DNA from: Amaurobius ferox
Taxonomy: Eukaryota > Arthropoda > Arachnida > Araneae > Amaurobiidae
Assembly (NCBI GenBank): GCA_951213105.1
Contig: OX578153.1
Coordinates: 58,078,520-58,142,519, forward strand
DNA length: 64,000 nt
Direction of reading: 5' to 3'
The first letter of the stretch is position 1. The number at the start of each line of letters is the position of its first letter. This document shows, one piece after another, positions 1 to 12,029 of this stretch. A model generated the notes under the pieces. It was not told the DNA's origin and ran no database searches. It saw only the letters and a program-made list of their open reading frames with translations. Position numbers and translations under genes: made by a program.

Positions 1-78
1 AAAACTTCTAGACGTTCGATATTTTGAAATATGCCTGCATGAAATACGTTTTAAATCTATTTCTTAAAGGAGAAGAGT

Positions 79-241
79 GATTTTGTATTGGATGTATACT
101 AGGGCTGAATAAGAATCATTGAGGTCTTAAGCACTGAAGGCTTTGCCGCCTCCCTATTAGATTTCGTATTGCATGTATACTGAGGCGGAGTCAGAATCAT
201 TGAGGACTTTAGCACTGGTGTTTTTGGCGCCTCAATCTTCT
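79..241. repeat. Two-copy tandem repeat, 81-bp unit
   Basis: Two adjacent diverged units start at 79 and 160. Both share the segments gtatac, agaatcattgagg and agcactg in the same order. No coding potential was seen. Confidence 0.7.
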
Positions 242-937
242 ATTTTAATTGAAATTTTTTATTTTAATTGAAATTTTACTAGTGTAACCCTATAAGGATG
301 CGGGAATTTCTTTTCTTTCAATTCTAAATGATCTCTGGTTCTAATTCGAAACTTCTATTGAAATAGCCTAAGAAAACTTTTTGTTCTAAACGGGTGTTCT
401 AATAAAGTAATATTCATGTAATTCTATTATTATTGCGTTTCTGATTTTGTAAATTTAAAACACAAGTTAATATTTGTTAGTCTATAATTCATTTTCTTAT
501 TTATTTATATTTTTTTTCAAAATAAAACGTATAGGGGATAAATACAAAAAAAAAATTATATTTTCTTGGCGTATCCCCATGTATCCATTGGAGTATCCCA
601 TTTTGGAGACTACTGCTATAGAGAAACAATGATTCCCAGAAATTCTATAAAGAAACAATTGCATAGTCAGCGCAGGAAATAGAAATTTTGAAGTTCATAA
701 AGCATTGCAAAGTGCATTAAAATACCATACATTAGCACACATCAATCAAACTAATGATTGATTGCATCAAATTAATTGTCTTGTATAGCTTATTTTGAAA
801 TTAAGTATATTTAAAAAGTAGATTAAAAAATAGAAATATTTTTTAAAATAACAACTTGCAAACGGAAAAACGATACATTTTTCACTCTAATGTTGATTGT
901 AGATAACAATTAGTAACAACTTGCAAATGGAAAATAT

Positions 938-1395
938 CATGATCGATTTTGATGATTGAATCATTGAGTCAGTTTTGAATCAATCAATTCAATCATTTAA
1001 TCATTGATTTCATTGATTTTGATCAATATCATTTGATCAATCAATATCAATTTGATCAATATCATTTAAATCAATATCAATCATTAAATCAAAATAATCA
1101 ATTATTAAAATTCTTAATCAATTATTAAATCATAATAATTATTATGATACAATCATAATATTTATTCGGAAGGCAAGGGATCATAATAATTATCGGAAGC
1201 CAATATATTTAACAAGAATCATTTACGATACAATCAATATAAATGAGATTGATAAAAAATGATATTAACATAATTTCACTCAGTATCAATCAATGATCAA
1301 TTGATACTGATTGATTGATCAAAATTAATGATTGATTGAATTCAACCAATTCAATCAATCAGTTGTGAATCAATTAATTTTGACAATTCTACTTT
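938..1395. repeat. Degenerate TGATT/AATCA simple-sequence tract
   Basis: About 450 bases are dominated by the words TGATT, AATCA, ATCAAT and TGATCA on both strands. Because TGATCA is self-complementary and TGATT/AATCA are mutual complements, the tract can form many alternative small hairpins. There is no fixed period. Confidence 0.65.
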
Positions 1396-1399
1396 GATG

Positions 1400-3110
1400 A
1401 TTCAATGAAATCTTAAATAACAGCTTGCAAAAGCTCAGAAAACGACACATTTTGCACTCTAACGTTGATTCTAGGTAATTGGGCGTAAGAATATGAAATA
1501 TCATTCAATGTTTGTCTATTGTCGAACTCTATATATTTACAATTTTAAATATATTTTCCAAAATTAAATACAATAATATTATATTGAATAAATATATAAA
1601 AAATTCTGAATACTTTCACTTCATTCTTTTTGTGTTTTTTATATTTCAAAAATATGTAACTGAACATGTTTTTCATATTTTGTGAAGATATGTTTTCAAA
1701 GAATGCCTGGTATTGAACGTCAGTTGTTCGGATGACTTACAAATACCGAGCAAAGGCAGAGCGTTGACTTATTTTGGAGATATTGATTTCGAACGTATCT
1801 ATAAAATAAAACCAAAATATAACATGAGGCAAATAATATCATGCCTATTTTTGGAATGCCCGATTTTAGATTAATAAAGCAAAACTCCGTCTTAAATCTA
1901 TATAGTATTTATATACATTCAGTATACAATGGAAGTGAAGTGCATTAATTTTACTATTCCTACTATGGTAATGTATAGGGAATGTGCACGTACAGGGTGC
2001 ATACATGGAATTTACAGAATATTATACAGAGAAAGTACTGATATGGTCAAAAATTTGAGTTCAGGTATTCAATAGACTGAAACATTTTGAGCACTCTAGA
2101 ATACGAATAAATTATTTTTAGCGTTACCTGTGTGTGTTCATGTCATTCATATTGCTAATAACCTAAAATATTTAATTTGAAATGGATAAATTAAAACCGC
2201 CTTCCTTACAAATATAAATATCAATAAACTTTCTTTTACTAAATAAAAAGAAAATCTGCTGCAGAAACACTGTATTATTTTATGCAAATAAAGTTTCAGA
2301 AAAATTTTCTTCTCCGTTATTTTGAAGGAAGGGCTAATTTTGTGTCTCATTCATAACTCAAAAATCCTGGTTTTTAGAAACTCCAAACTTGAACGCTGTT
2401 ACTCACAATGAAAATTAGCTATACCAAATTTTGAAAAAAAAAAAATAATAATCATCAAGATTGCGGATATGTTATGAAACATATAAATAGACTTTAAATT
2501 TTATTTATACATATTTAAACATTTTCCAAAACATCATGTATTATTCACCATTCAAAACACCATTTATTCTCCAGCAACGATTTTAGCCTATCAAAATTTA
2601 TTTCCTTTAATACTTTCATATTATCATTTCATGTAGTCTGTTTTTTAATGCTCCTAAAATTATAGAAAGCAACTTATAATCTGTATTCCAAGTACAACAG
2701 AAAAATAATCATCTCCTTCGAAAGTTTGCAGAAAGAAATTCCAATTGCCTTCAGAAATTCAGACAACTTTATTTTCTGTACAAAAAAAAATCTTTTATTG
2801 AAGGATTTAAGTTCTCATTATTTAAATAATGGTCTTAGAAAATATATGAGAACGCAGAGTAAGGTAAAAATATGCAGAAAAATATTCCAAGCAAGACATC
2901 AATGTCATTATAAAAGCAGAAGCGTTTAAAATAATAATTAAAATACACTTACCAATACCAGTTTCTTTTACCTAAAATGCTTTTTCTGAAAAGAATCTGC
3001 GAATATTTTCAATGTAGTAGAATTGTCTTGCATGAGTTTTGAGTGTTTTTTTATGTATGACCATTATAAAATCCAGTGATCATCAAGTAAATGCGGTATA
3101 TCAATACCGA
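1400..3110. other. Unannotated AT-rich intron sequence
   Basis: I see no recognisable exon, transposon end or tandem repeat in this stretch. The short open frames present have no recognisable domain. Confidence 0.5.
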
Positions 3111-3115
3111 GAATC

Positions 3116-3135
3116 GATATATATATATATATATA
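3116..3135. repeat. (AT)n microsatellite
   Basis: An uninterrupted alternation of A and T of about 20 bases. Confidence 0.85.
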
Positions 3136-3250
3136 GTGATGTATCTATACTGCATCAATATCGATTGTAACATTATCAATACTGTATCGTATCAATATCA
3201 TCATCATTATCTCAAAATTTAAATCTAAGTAATTCCCTATACATACCTAC

Positions 3251-3298
3251 AATCACTGCTACTATAAGCTAACGTATTTGCTTATAGTGGCAGTGATT
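3251..3298. repeat. Short inverted repeat (hairpin)
   Basis: The 19-bp arms 3251-3269 and 3280-3298 pair with one mismatch around a 10-base spacer. The arm sequence is AATCACTGCYACTATAAGC. A third partial copy of the arm (cactgccactataagc) lies at about 3367-3382. Confidence 0.7.
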
Positions 3299-3439
3299 GG
3301 ATTGTGAAGAAAGTAAAAAAAAAGCAATATTGATGTTAATTAAATAAGTAAAATAAAAAAAAATGTCACTGCCACTATAAGCAGAGACATTTGAAGTTTA
3401 TATCAAAAGACTCCACTGCAACATATTCTTTCGTAAAAT

Positions 3440-4030
3440 TCTGATATAATTCGTACTTCAACATTTCCTAGTCGTGGTATTTCAAGGTTCATAATTCGTG
3501 GAGTTCCTAGCAGGAAATGCTTTAAGCTCCGATCTGCGCTAATATTTGAAACCATGACATAATTATCAGCAGAGTAAATTCGTCCTTCAAAGGATTACTT
3601 AGAATTTTAATGAAGAAGTAAATTTATATAAAAGAGTGGAGGATAGTGTTTGCGGTTTATAATATTTTGCCTGCATGACTATAGTAATATATTTGAAAGT
3701 ATAAATGTGTGTGAATTAAACAAAGTGATATTTTAAAAGTGTTGTAAGTTATCAATTCCTAAATAGTGTATCTAAAATATATTTCAGTAGAAGTTGAACC
3801 CAAAGGAAAAGTTGAAACAAAAACTATACACCTCAAAATATCGCTACCATTAAACGCAGAGACGTTAAAAAATACCATGCTACAATACATTTTAGAGAAA
3901 ATTTCATATTTTATTTTTCCAGCGAGAATCTGTAAGTTTAAACTGAAACGCAATAGTGAGAAATGCTGAAAATGAAGTTGAATATCGTGGTTGGCGCATT
4001 TTGCATATATAAACCTCCGTAACTTATTTG
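3440..4030 (+). repeat. Dispersed noncoding repeat, family T
   Basis: Its 3' part carries the signature GAAACGCAA(A/T)AGTGAGAAAT followed by GAAGTTGAA and a variant of GAGTATTTTG. The same order recurs at 6095, 11270 and, inverted, at 15360 and 18540. I see no terminal repeats and no coding sequence. Boundaries are approximate. The family looks like a nonautonomous element of unknown class. Confidence 0.5.
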
Positions 4031-4130
4031 GAAGTTGAATGAATTAGCCGCCGCTGATTAGGTCCTAAGTGAACGTCCACTATTTAACTAATGCAGATAC
4101 AGATAACACAACCATACAGATTATGCAACG

Positions 4131-4206
4131 CGGGGGTAATACGCTCCTTTAATACGCCCTAAATACGCTCCTCTAATACGCCCTAAATATGCTCCTTTGA
4201 TACGCT
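4131..4206. repeat. Short tandem repeat, about 24-bp unit
   Basis: Three units each pair a variant of AATACGCTCC with a variant of AATACGCCCT. Confidence 0.75.
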
Positions 4207-4455
4207 CTAAATAAGCGCGCCACAAATAAATGAAATCTCTTGACGCAAAAAAGAAAAAAAAAATCCTTTACATTAACAGCAAAGTAAAAATAATAATTGC
4301 TATCTCAGCGAGTTTTCATCTCGTCAGATTTTCAGAAAACACTTATATAATATTGCAATAATATATATTCCACATATATGTATCCCATATAATACGAGGG
4401 TCACACTGCAATTTTTGAGATACGGCTAAGTGGTACAAGTTAAACTTACCAACTC

Positions 4456-5573
4456 TTAGGAGTGTTGAAAGCACTCCCCTCCAACATCAATGTACTTTTG
4501 TAGGTGAATTTTTTAAAGATTAAATGCTTCAAGCCATCCATTTCTTGGAATCGATGAAAAATTTGCTTTTATAGCCTCATCAATCTCGTCTCCGGAATGG
4601 AAACGACACCCACGTAATTTTTTTTGTTTTTTAGATTAAAAAATAGCCAAAAGTCACACATAGTAAGATCAAGAACTACCAAACAGCTGCTCATGTCCTT
4701 GGACGAGTCGGTAGTTCTGGGCTTTCGACATAGTAAGATCAGGAGAATAGTGTGGATGTTCTATCACTTTGATGTTTCTTTGTTCAAGAAATTCGACTGT
4801 CATTCTTGCTGAATGAGAAGATGCATTGTCATGGTGAAGCATGAGTCTCCTAACATTCACTTCCTGAAGAATTTCTGGAAGATACTTAGTGGTGTACCAG
4901 TTAGCTGTAACTGTTTTCTGTCCCTCTACCTTTATGGCTTTGACCAGACCTGTACTTCTGAAGAACACGACATACATTACTTTTTTCTTTGCTCGTTGTC
5001 TTTTCACCATTGTTGGTTTGGGGTCATCTTCAAAGACCCATACTTTACTTTCTTGACGTGTTGGAACGTCAAAAAATGGTATGTACAGTTTATCACCAGT
5101 AATGATTTTAGAAATAATGCGGTGTCCACCATCATTAAGTAATTTTAGGGTTTCTTTACTGATTCTGACATGCTCCGCTTTTTGGTGTTCTATTAAATTA
5201 TGGGGGACCCACCGACAAACTAATTTTTTCATATGCAGTTCTTTATGAATAATTTTATGTATAGCTGCTGATCCAATGTTAAGTTCCTTCTGTATCATTT
5301 GGTAGCTACAGCGATTATCATCGATTAATATTTTTCGAATGGCCGACACATTTTCTGGTACTATAGCTGACAAAGTTCTTCCTGTGTGTTCTTTATCCAG
5401 GAGAGAATTTTGACCTCTTCTAAACTCTATAAACCATCTGAATGCAGTGGCATGAATGATGGAGCATCAGTTCCATATGCTAATTGTAGACGTTGAAGAT
5501 AGTCTTCTTGATTTAGCCCCACTTTAAAATCATAGAAAATCGTAGTTCGATAATGTTCTCGCGTTAACTCCAT
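4456..5573 (-). pseudogene. Mariner transposase pseudogene (DD34D type)
   Basis: The longest open piece (4669-5373) reads as mariner transposase: an N-terminal helix-turn-helix part, then ITGDK with the first catalytic Asp, then MLHHDNASSH with the second. The third Asp is in CDFWLF, 35 residues after the second if the 69-bp insertion is skipped, giving DD34D spacing. Breaks: a frameshift near 5463 separates the start region (MELTREHYRTTIFYDF from 5573) from the rest; the insertion at 4658-4740 brings in a stop; a frameshift in an A-rich run near 4620 and a stop near the C-terminus follow. The protein would have cut and pasted the surrounding element; it cannot be made intact now. Confidence 0.92.
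4658..4740. repeat. 69-bp insertion with 14-bp flanking direct repeats in the mariner
   Basis: ACATAGTAAGATCA occurs at 4658-4671 and again at 4727-4740. The segment between carries perfect 9-bp inverted repeats, AGAACTACC at 4672-4680 and GGTAGTTCT at 4709-4717, with a second small stem (GTCC/GGAC) inside. Removing one direct repeat and the intervening bases restores the normal mariner reading through the third catalytic Asp. The insertion is a multiple of three but adds a stop codon. Confidence 0.8.
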
Positions 5574-6094
5574 TTTCTTTTCTTTCAAAATTTATTCTAC
5601 GATAGCTAAATTGTAATAGTTGCCACAAATTATCGCCTGCGGACATAAAAGAGTTCAAATTTTAATATCCGATCAATAACTTTTTTCTAGCGTATATCGT
5701 CCAAAAATTTCAGTGTGACCCTCGTATATATTCCATAATATATATTCCATAATAAATATTCCAAATTATGAAAATTTATTTTTTGAATTCACGAATTTTG
5801 AAAACAGTAAATAAAATAGCACTCAATGCTGTCTTCTGAGATATCGTTCACAGACAACCCGCGCCATTTTATTTTTTATCGTCTAAATGCAGTAAAAATA
5901 ATTTTGTAGTCGATAGATTTTCGATTTTAAACGTTTGTAACTTTTAATCTAACTCGAATTTTGAAAACATCTCGCCAAGGTGCATAACACGTAAACGTGA
6001 AGCACACTATATACTAATATTCGCCATTATCTGACGATTCGATTTTCAGCCACAGACGACACAGACAAAAACACAGGCAGACAAACTTCGTCTA

Positions 6095-6430
6095 TTATAT
6101 AAGAAGCATAAATAAAAGACTCATGTGAAATAAACTGTGCTACTTCACACGCTTTAAACTAACAGTTTCTAAATAAATTCCTCTTAAAAATATTTCTTTA
6201 GACCATCATCCCAAAGAAAAAGTAAAAGTAAAACATATCCACTTCGAAATATCAATGCCATTAACCTCAGTGATGCTCAACATAAAAAATATAATAACCC
6301 GCTATAACACACTTTGGCGAAATTTTCAAGATTTAAATGAAACGCAAAAGTGAGAAATTCAAAAAACGAAGTTAAATGTCTTGCTTACGGTTGGAGTATT
6401 TTATATCTATGGCAATAGCGATATTTTTTT
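6095..6430 (+). repeat. Dispersed noncoding repeat, family T
   Basis: It shares ATATCAATGCCATTAA, then GAAACGCAAAAGTGAGAAAT and a GAGTATTTTATATCTATGGC tail with the other family T copies. Boundaries are approximate. Confidence 0.55.
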
Positions 6431-6519
6431 GTAAAATATAAATATAGGAAATGTGTAAAGTAAATATAGGAAATGCGCGTTTAAAATGGTCGTTGAGAGA
6501 GAGGTAAGTACCCAATTGT

Positions 6520-6990
6520 TGCTAAATGTATGTGCTATACTTTTAAACTATTCGAATATCCAAAAAGTACTAGTTTGAAGTTAGATACTATTTTTGGATT
6601 CTTTTGACAAAATTCACATCTAAATGACATGCGCTTCCGAAGTACCTATATAAAACCCAATTGTTGCAAACTGTAGAATTAGTGTTTTTTAAATGTATAT
6701 TATATACTTTCAAACTATTCGAATATCCAAAAAGTAAGTTTGAAGTTAGATACTATTTCTTGATCTTTATGACAGAATTCTAATCTAAATGACATGCTCT
6801 TACGGAGTGCCTTAAAAAAATGTTACAAACTGTAAAATTAGTCTTTTTTAAAGATAAACTAAGTGCTTATTACATGCTTTCAAACTATTCGAATACCCGA
6901 AAGTGCTAGTTTGAAGTTAGATACTATATTTAGATCCTTATGAAAAAACTCAAATCTAAATGACATGCTCTTACGAACTGCCTAAAATTT
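6520..6990. repeat. Three-copy tandem repeat, about 168-bp unit
   Basis: AACTATTCGAATA recurs at 6546, 6713 and 6883. Each copy is followed by TTTGAAGTTAGATACTAT and a variant of ATCTAAATGACATGC. Confidence 0.8.
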
Positions 6991-7138
6991 TGCTGTCGTT
7001 GCTTAATGATAGATTGTAACGTTGTTATGCTGTCGAGGGTGATCATTAGTGAATAATTTTATGGTGCTATCATTAGTGAAGAATTTTATAAGAAAAACTG
7101 AGTCATAAGCATTGTTATATTCTTGGGAACCACTAAAG

Positions 7139-7548
7139 CAGGGGTGTCAAACTTAATCTTGTAAAGTGTCAATTTTTCTTTCAAAGTATACCAGCGGGTC
7201 GGAATTCAATTAACCACTAATTTTATATAAAAAGAGCTTTAAATAAAATATAAAAATATACATCAAAATTAAAATGGCATTTGGCCATAACGTTTAAAAA
7301 ACAGCGCATTATTTCCAAGATCTAGATATTGACATGTTTTCAGATTAATTATGTCGCGACGTTTGGTATCAAAGCGGTTGTAGTGATATTCAGAATTGAC
7401 TGCAGATGCTCATCTGTACGGGAACGATATTGAGATTTATTAATTTTCATTGTTGAAAACAGTTGTTCACAGGAATACGAGCTTCCGAAAATACTTAAAT
7501 TACGAGCAGCATGTTTCTTCATGCTGGAATATTTGATATGACTTTTAT
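7139..7548 (-). mobile_element. hAT element 3' remnant
   Basis: CAGGGGTGTCAAACTT at 7139 resembles a hAT terminal inverted repeat. On the minus strand this end is preceded by the C-terminal part of a hAT transposase (7349-7548). The 5' half of the element is missing; the sequence breaks at a near-perfect palindrome starting at 7550. Confidence 0.75.
7349..7548 (-). pseudogene. hAT transposase C-terminal fragment (dimerisation domain)
   Basis: Read on the minus strand, the frame gives HIKYSSMKKHAARNLSIFGS, then SCEQLFSTMKINKSQYRS and DEHLQSILNI before a TAA at 7349. This matches the hAT C-terminal dimerisation region, in which a Cys-Glu-Gln-x-Phe-Ser core and a Lys-x-x-x-Arg-Ser-Arg segment are typical. 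Only about 65 codons survive. The DNA-binding BED finger and catalytic core are absent, so the fragment is a relic with no expected activity. A hAT-derived domesticated gene is unlikely because the hAT terminal repeat follows closely. Confidence 0.85.
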
Positions 7549-7549
7549 A

Positions 7550-7608
7550 AGTGATAGGTGTAAATGCTAGTCTTTAGTTACTAAAGACTAACATTTACAT
7601 CTGTCACT
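7550..7608. repeat. Near-perfect palindrome, 29-bp arms
   Basis: Arms 7550-7578 and 7580-7608 pair with three mismatches around a single T. The core is AGTCTTTAGT-T-ACTAAAGACT. It abuts the broken end of the hAT remnant. Confidence 0.85.
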
Positions 7609-7972
7609 ACTGTATGTCCGACGTCCATTTGTCGAATATATGGAACTTTCAGCTCACGACGTAATATCATGTTGTACAGTATCATTGTTGTAGTAACCAC
7701 CAAGTAATCCACCTTACAGTCCGACATATAGTAACCACCATCTACGGATTGAACTGCATGTTGTAGTAAATTAATCATTTAAATCAGACGCAAACACTTC
7801 AACATATGGTCAACCACATCTGATATTTCTACATAATAATATAAATTTATATACACTGAGAAATTAAAATACTTTATTAATAACAGTAAGGCAGTTGAAT
7901 AAATGTATCAACCGATGCATTTAATAAACTGTCCGAGATGTTTTTTCTCTATGACAAATTTTATGAGTATTC

Positions 7973-8210
7973 CAGTGTTTCTTTCAAGCATACCTCCGGG
8001 GGGGGGGACATGCTCCCCTGGAAGTAGATTAACATAAGGTTACATTAATGTTACATTAATGTTAAGTAGGTTAACATTTTATGTTAACCTTGTTTCTATT
8101 TATGTGACACAGCATTTATAGATATATTTATATAGGACAAATAGAAAACTTGCTCCCCCTTAAAATTTCATTCCCCTCCCCCAGGCCAAAAAGTCCTAAA
8201 AGAAACACTG
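7973..8210. mobile_element. hAT-type MITE, 238 bp
   Basis: The termini CAGTGTTTCTTT (7973) and AAAGAAACACTG (ending 8210) are perfect inverted repeats. The flanks AGTATTC and AGTATTTC fit an 8-bp target duplication with one base lost on the left. The interior holds G- and C-runs and a small GTTAACAT/ATGTTAAC inverted pair. There is no coding sequence, so it is a nonautonomous element. Confidence 0.75.
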
Positions 8211-8860
8211 AGTATTTCTCCGTCCGAATAATTGAGGTAAGGCAACTACTATTACAGCAAAAGTAGGGATATGGTGTGAGGGAGAAAAAGATAAAACTTC
8301 TATAGACAAAAAGATTGAAAATACCATAATACTTTGAGAATTATATCTAGTTGTCAATGGTGTTAGTAAAATCTCATCCGTTCTCATTTGACACATGAAT
8401 AGTATGTATTTAGTATCCATATTTTTGATAATATCTAATTACAGTTTCATAATCATGTGTTGAAGTATTAAGTACATGTTCCTGGCTGTAGGACAGCATA
8501 TAGAATATATATAGAGAGAAATGAATTGGAAGATAGAATCAGTTTGAATAACATAGGAATATTCTTTATAGTTTAAGTTTTAATTTAATTTGTACTGATA
8601 AATTATTTTTGAAAAATTGCCAATTTAAATACATATGATTTAATTCAATACAAGTATTTTGACATAGAAGTACAACTACGTACAATAGAGTGGAATTGAT
8701 CTTACCTCAGAGCCACATGAATTATTGTCATAATTGACTTCTGTGTTTCCCCAACATAAAGTTTTATCTCCTTACCTTTACACCTATGGGTAGGAAACTT
8801 CCTGTCAGCAAAAAGAGCTTACGTGATACAGAGAGATAGGCATTGATAATCCTAAATAAA

Positions 8861-8911
8861 AAAATAATAATAATAAATATAATAATAATAATAATAATAA
8901 TAATAAAATCA
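8861..8911. repeat. (AAT)n microsatellite
   Basis: About 50 bases of ATA/AAT trinucleotide repeat with small interruptions. Confidence 0.9.
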
Positions 8912-8914
8912 AGA

Positions 8915-9625
8915 TACCTTAAACAGAATGAGACAAACAGCAGAATATTGCAGAAAATCCACCCAGAACATTAAAAATAACTATGAAAATACAAACAATA
9001 TCTCTTTAATATGGCATCATTCTGTATGTTAGTAGTTTAAACCATAAATGCATGTATAAATAGCAAATTTAAATTTAGGTAAAAAATTAAAAAAAGAAAA
9101 AGAGTAGTAATTATGAAACATCTAAGAAGGATCGAGGACCACAAAAATGAATCTACGTCCTAAAATTGGTACGCGGACCTTAGTTTGCCTCTGTATGACA
9201 ATTTTTATTAAAGTATTTCCGGTCTTAGTAAATCAATCTCGTATACGTTGTTTGTTTTACATCGTTCTTATCAGATATTTATTATTATTAATAGTAATTA
9301 GCTGAAGTTATTGAATTAGTGAAAAATATAAGTAAAATAATAAGCATAAAATGATTGATTCGTGTTGTTAGACAAAAAAAAATCGCAAATCCGTCTGAAA
9401 CGATATTTATATGTTATCTTCCCCAGCAATTCCTCTATATGCATGTTGTGTATTGGAGGGAAAGCAAATATTGATAAATAATGTCATATCTACTAAATGT
9501 ATTTGAAATATATATTTTAAAATTCTAAAACGATGACTTTCCCACTTCCTCACGCATATTTATTTCTATCCTTGCATTAATTTTGTTGCCACAATTTAAC
9601 ATTTTACACATTCTAATTATTAACT
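8915..9625. other. Unannotated intron sequence
   Basis: No exon, repeat end or RNA gene recognised. Confidence 0.45.
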
Positions 9626-9627
9626 TG

Positions 9628-11225
9628 TACAATATTTAGTATAATAGACATACCGCAATTTTGATATGCAGACATACTACAATTTAGAATTGTAAAAATT
9701 TTACAGTTTAGAATGGCAGGTATTCTACAATTTTGCTTTGCAGGCATTCGGCAATTTAGAATTGTAGACATTCTACTTTTTAAAATTGTATATATATTTT
9801 TTTTAGAATTATAAATATTCTGTTGTTTAAAAATATAAAACTAATACAATTTCGAGTTAGAGACATTCTACAATACGTAATTATAGACATTTTACATTTT
9901 TGATTTATAGGCATTCTATAATTTTTAAATTGCCGAAATTCTACAGTTTCTAATTTTAAACTTTCTTAATTTTATATTTGGTGACATTCTACTTTCTTAA
10001 TTTTATATTTGGTGACATTCTACTTTCTTAATTTTATATTTGGTGACATTCTACTTTCTTAATTTTATATTTGGTGACATTCTACATTCTAGAATGTTAG
10101 ACATTACACAATTTAGAATTGTAAATGCTCTACAGGGCAGCTATTCTACAATTTTCATTTGCAGACATTCTGAAATTTAGAATTGTAGACATTCTACGTT
10201 TTAAATTAGTAGGTAATCTACAATTTAAAATTGCAAATATTTTACTATTTACAAATGAAGATATTCTACAATTTCGAGATATAGACATTCTACAATGCAG
10301 AATTGTAGACATTTTACAATTTTTATTCATAGGCATTCTACAATTTAGAATTGTAGGCATTATACAATTTGTAGAATTGTAGACATTTTACAGTTTTTAA
10401 TTTAAAATATTCTTCATTTTAGATTTGGTGACATTCTGCATTCTAGAATGTTAGAATTACACAGTTTAGAATTGTAAATGCCCTACAGGACAGCTGTTCT
10501 ACAATTTTGATTTGCAGGCATTCTGAAATTTAGAATTGTAGACATTCTGCGTTTTAAATTTGTAGGTAATCTCCAATTTAAAATTGCAAGTATTCTACTA
10601 TTTACAAATGAAGATATTCTACAATGTCGAGATATAGACATTCTACAATGCAGAATTGTAGGCATTATACAATTTATAGAATTGTAGACATTTTACAGTT
10701 TTTAATTTAAAACATTCTTCATTTTAGATTTGGTGACATTCTACATTCTAGAATGTTAAACATTACACAGTTTAGAATTGCAAACATTTTACATTTAAGA
10801 ATTGTATACAGTCTACAATTTAGAATTGTAAAGTTAAGAATTGTTTAGAATTCTACAATTTCGAGATAAAGACATTCTACAATGCAGAACTGTAGACATT
10901 TTACAATTTTTATTCATAGGCATTCCACAATTTAGAATTGTAGGCATTATACAATTTATAAAATTGTAGACATTTTACAGTTTTTAATTTAAAACATTCT
11001 TCATTTTAGATTTGGTGACATTCTACATTCTAGAATATTAAACATTACACAGTTTAGAATTGTAAACATTTTACATTTAAGAATTGTGTACAGTCTACAA
11101 TTTAGAATTGTAAAAATTTTAAAAATGAGATTTTTATGTATTCTACAATTTAGAAATATAGAAGTTCTACACTTTAGTATTATAGGCATTCTAAAATTTA
11201 GAATTTTAAGCATTCCACGTCTTAG
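9628..11225. repeat. AT-rich palindromic minisatellite with higher-order repeats
   Basis: Degenerate units of about 27 bp are built around CTACAATTTAGAATTGTAGA, which is itself a palindrome (CTACAATT-TAG-AATTGTAG). The unit recurs throughout, with CATTCTAG marking larger blocks at 10085, 10439, 10744 and 11025 (spacings 354, 305 and 281). Open frames on both strands across it are by-products of the repeat and give repetitive peptides such as LQFRIVDI; I do not treat them as genes. Confidence 0.9.
9960..10083. repeat. 31-bp unit, four exact tandem copies
   Basis: ACTTTCTTAATTTTATATTT plus GGTGACATTCT is repeated at 9960, 9991, 10022 and 10053. The copies look identical, so they are younger than the surrounding minisatellite. 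Confidence 0.9.
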
Positions 11226-11269
11226 ATTTTTAGAAGCGTAACTCGCAATTTTCGCGATAAAAGAAAGAA

Positions 11270-11650
11270 TCTTCCAATCTTCGCTGATATATATTTTCCT
11301 AGCTTCGGCAATTCGAAAATACGCTTTTTTCCCTTCCCGAAGTTACATTTCTTTTTCATCTTCTTAAGCCCCCAATATCTAAGTAATGTCCTACAAAATT
11401 ATTTCAGCAGAACATCGCCGCAAAGCTATAATGCGAGAAAAAAATGGATACCAAACAAAAAATATCAATGCCATTAAAGACATAGTCGTTCAAAATAAAT
11501 ATCAAAACACTCCATCTTAATACTTTTTTATATTAATGTTTATTTTTTTTTCCTTCAAAAGCTGAAGTTTTTAATGAAACGCAAATGTGAGATATTCATA
11601 AAATGGAATTGAAAGTCTTTCTTGCGGTCTTTGAGTATTTTGCAACTCGT
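11270..11650 (+). repeat. Dispersed noncoding repeat, family T
   Basis: It contains AATATCAATGCCATTAAAGA, then ATGAAACGCAAATGTGAGAT and GAGTATTTTGCAACTCGTG in the family order. Boundaries are approximate. Confidence 0.55.
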
Positions 11651-12029
11651 GTAATGTATTTGCAAAGTTAGATACATGTTTAAATGTAACGAAGCGTTTA
11701 AACTTGTCGCTGAGGAACACAAAAATGTTAGACGGAAAAGTTTCAGCGTTCTTTGATGTGAAACATCTTTGAGCAGAAGCGGATTAACCGATAGCAGAGC
11801 AAACCCACTACAAAATGGAGATACGTATTTGTCAAGTTTATTTAATATTAACTTATTTCAAATTTAAATCAATTACGTGAATTAATACATTATAATTCTG
11901 TGTTAGCATTTAATCCTCTTACAAACTGAAAAACAAACACTATTAAAAATTAAGTTTTAAATTGTGTTTAAGTTAAGTTTTAAATGTTAACAAAAATATT
12001 TGTCCCCGGTTTACAACTTGTAAGTTGAT

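Larger units (their letters stand above)
4395..5724 (-). mobile_element. Mariner element, inactive
   Basis: A complete but dead mariner of 1,330 bp, a normal length for the superfamily. The terminal inverted repeats begin CGAGGGTCACACTG at 4395 and mirror CAGTGTGACCCTCG ending at 5724. Each end is flanked by TA (4393-4394 and 5725-5726), the usual mariner target duplication. The transposase frame runs on the minus strand and is broken (separate entry). A 69-bp insertion sits inside the coding part. The element lies within an intron. Confidence 0.93.

Noticed and set aside
7581..7778. 65-codon minus-strand open frame next to the hAT remnant, as more hAT coding sequence
   Set aside because: It starts within the palindrome and its sequence does not resemble hAT transposase to my eye.
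10125..11213. Several repetitive open frames rich in Ile, Leu, Asn and Arg
   Set aside because: They follow the AT-rich minisatellite on both strands and end with it.
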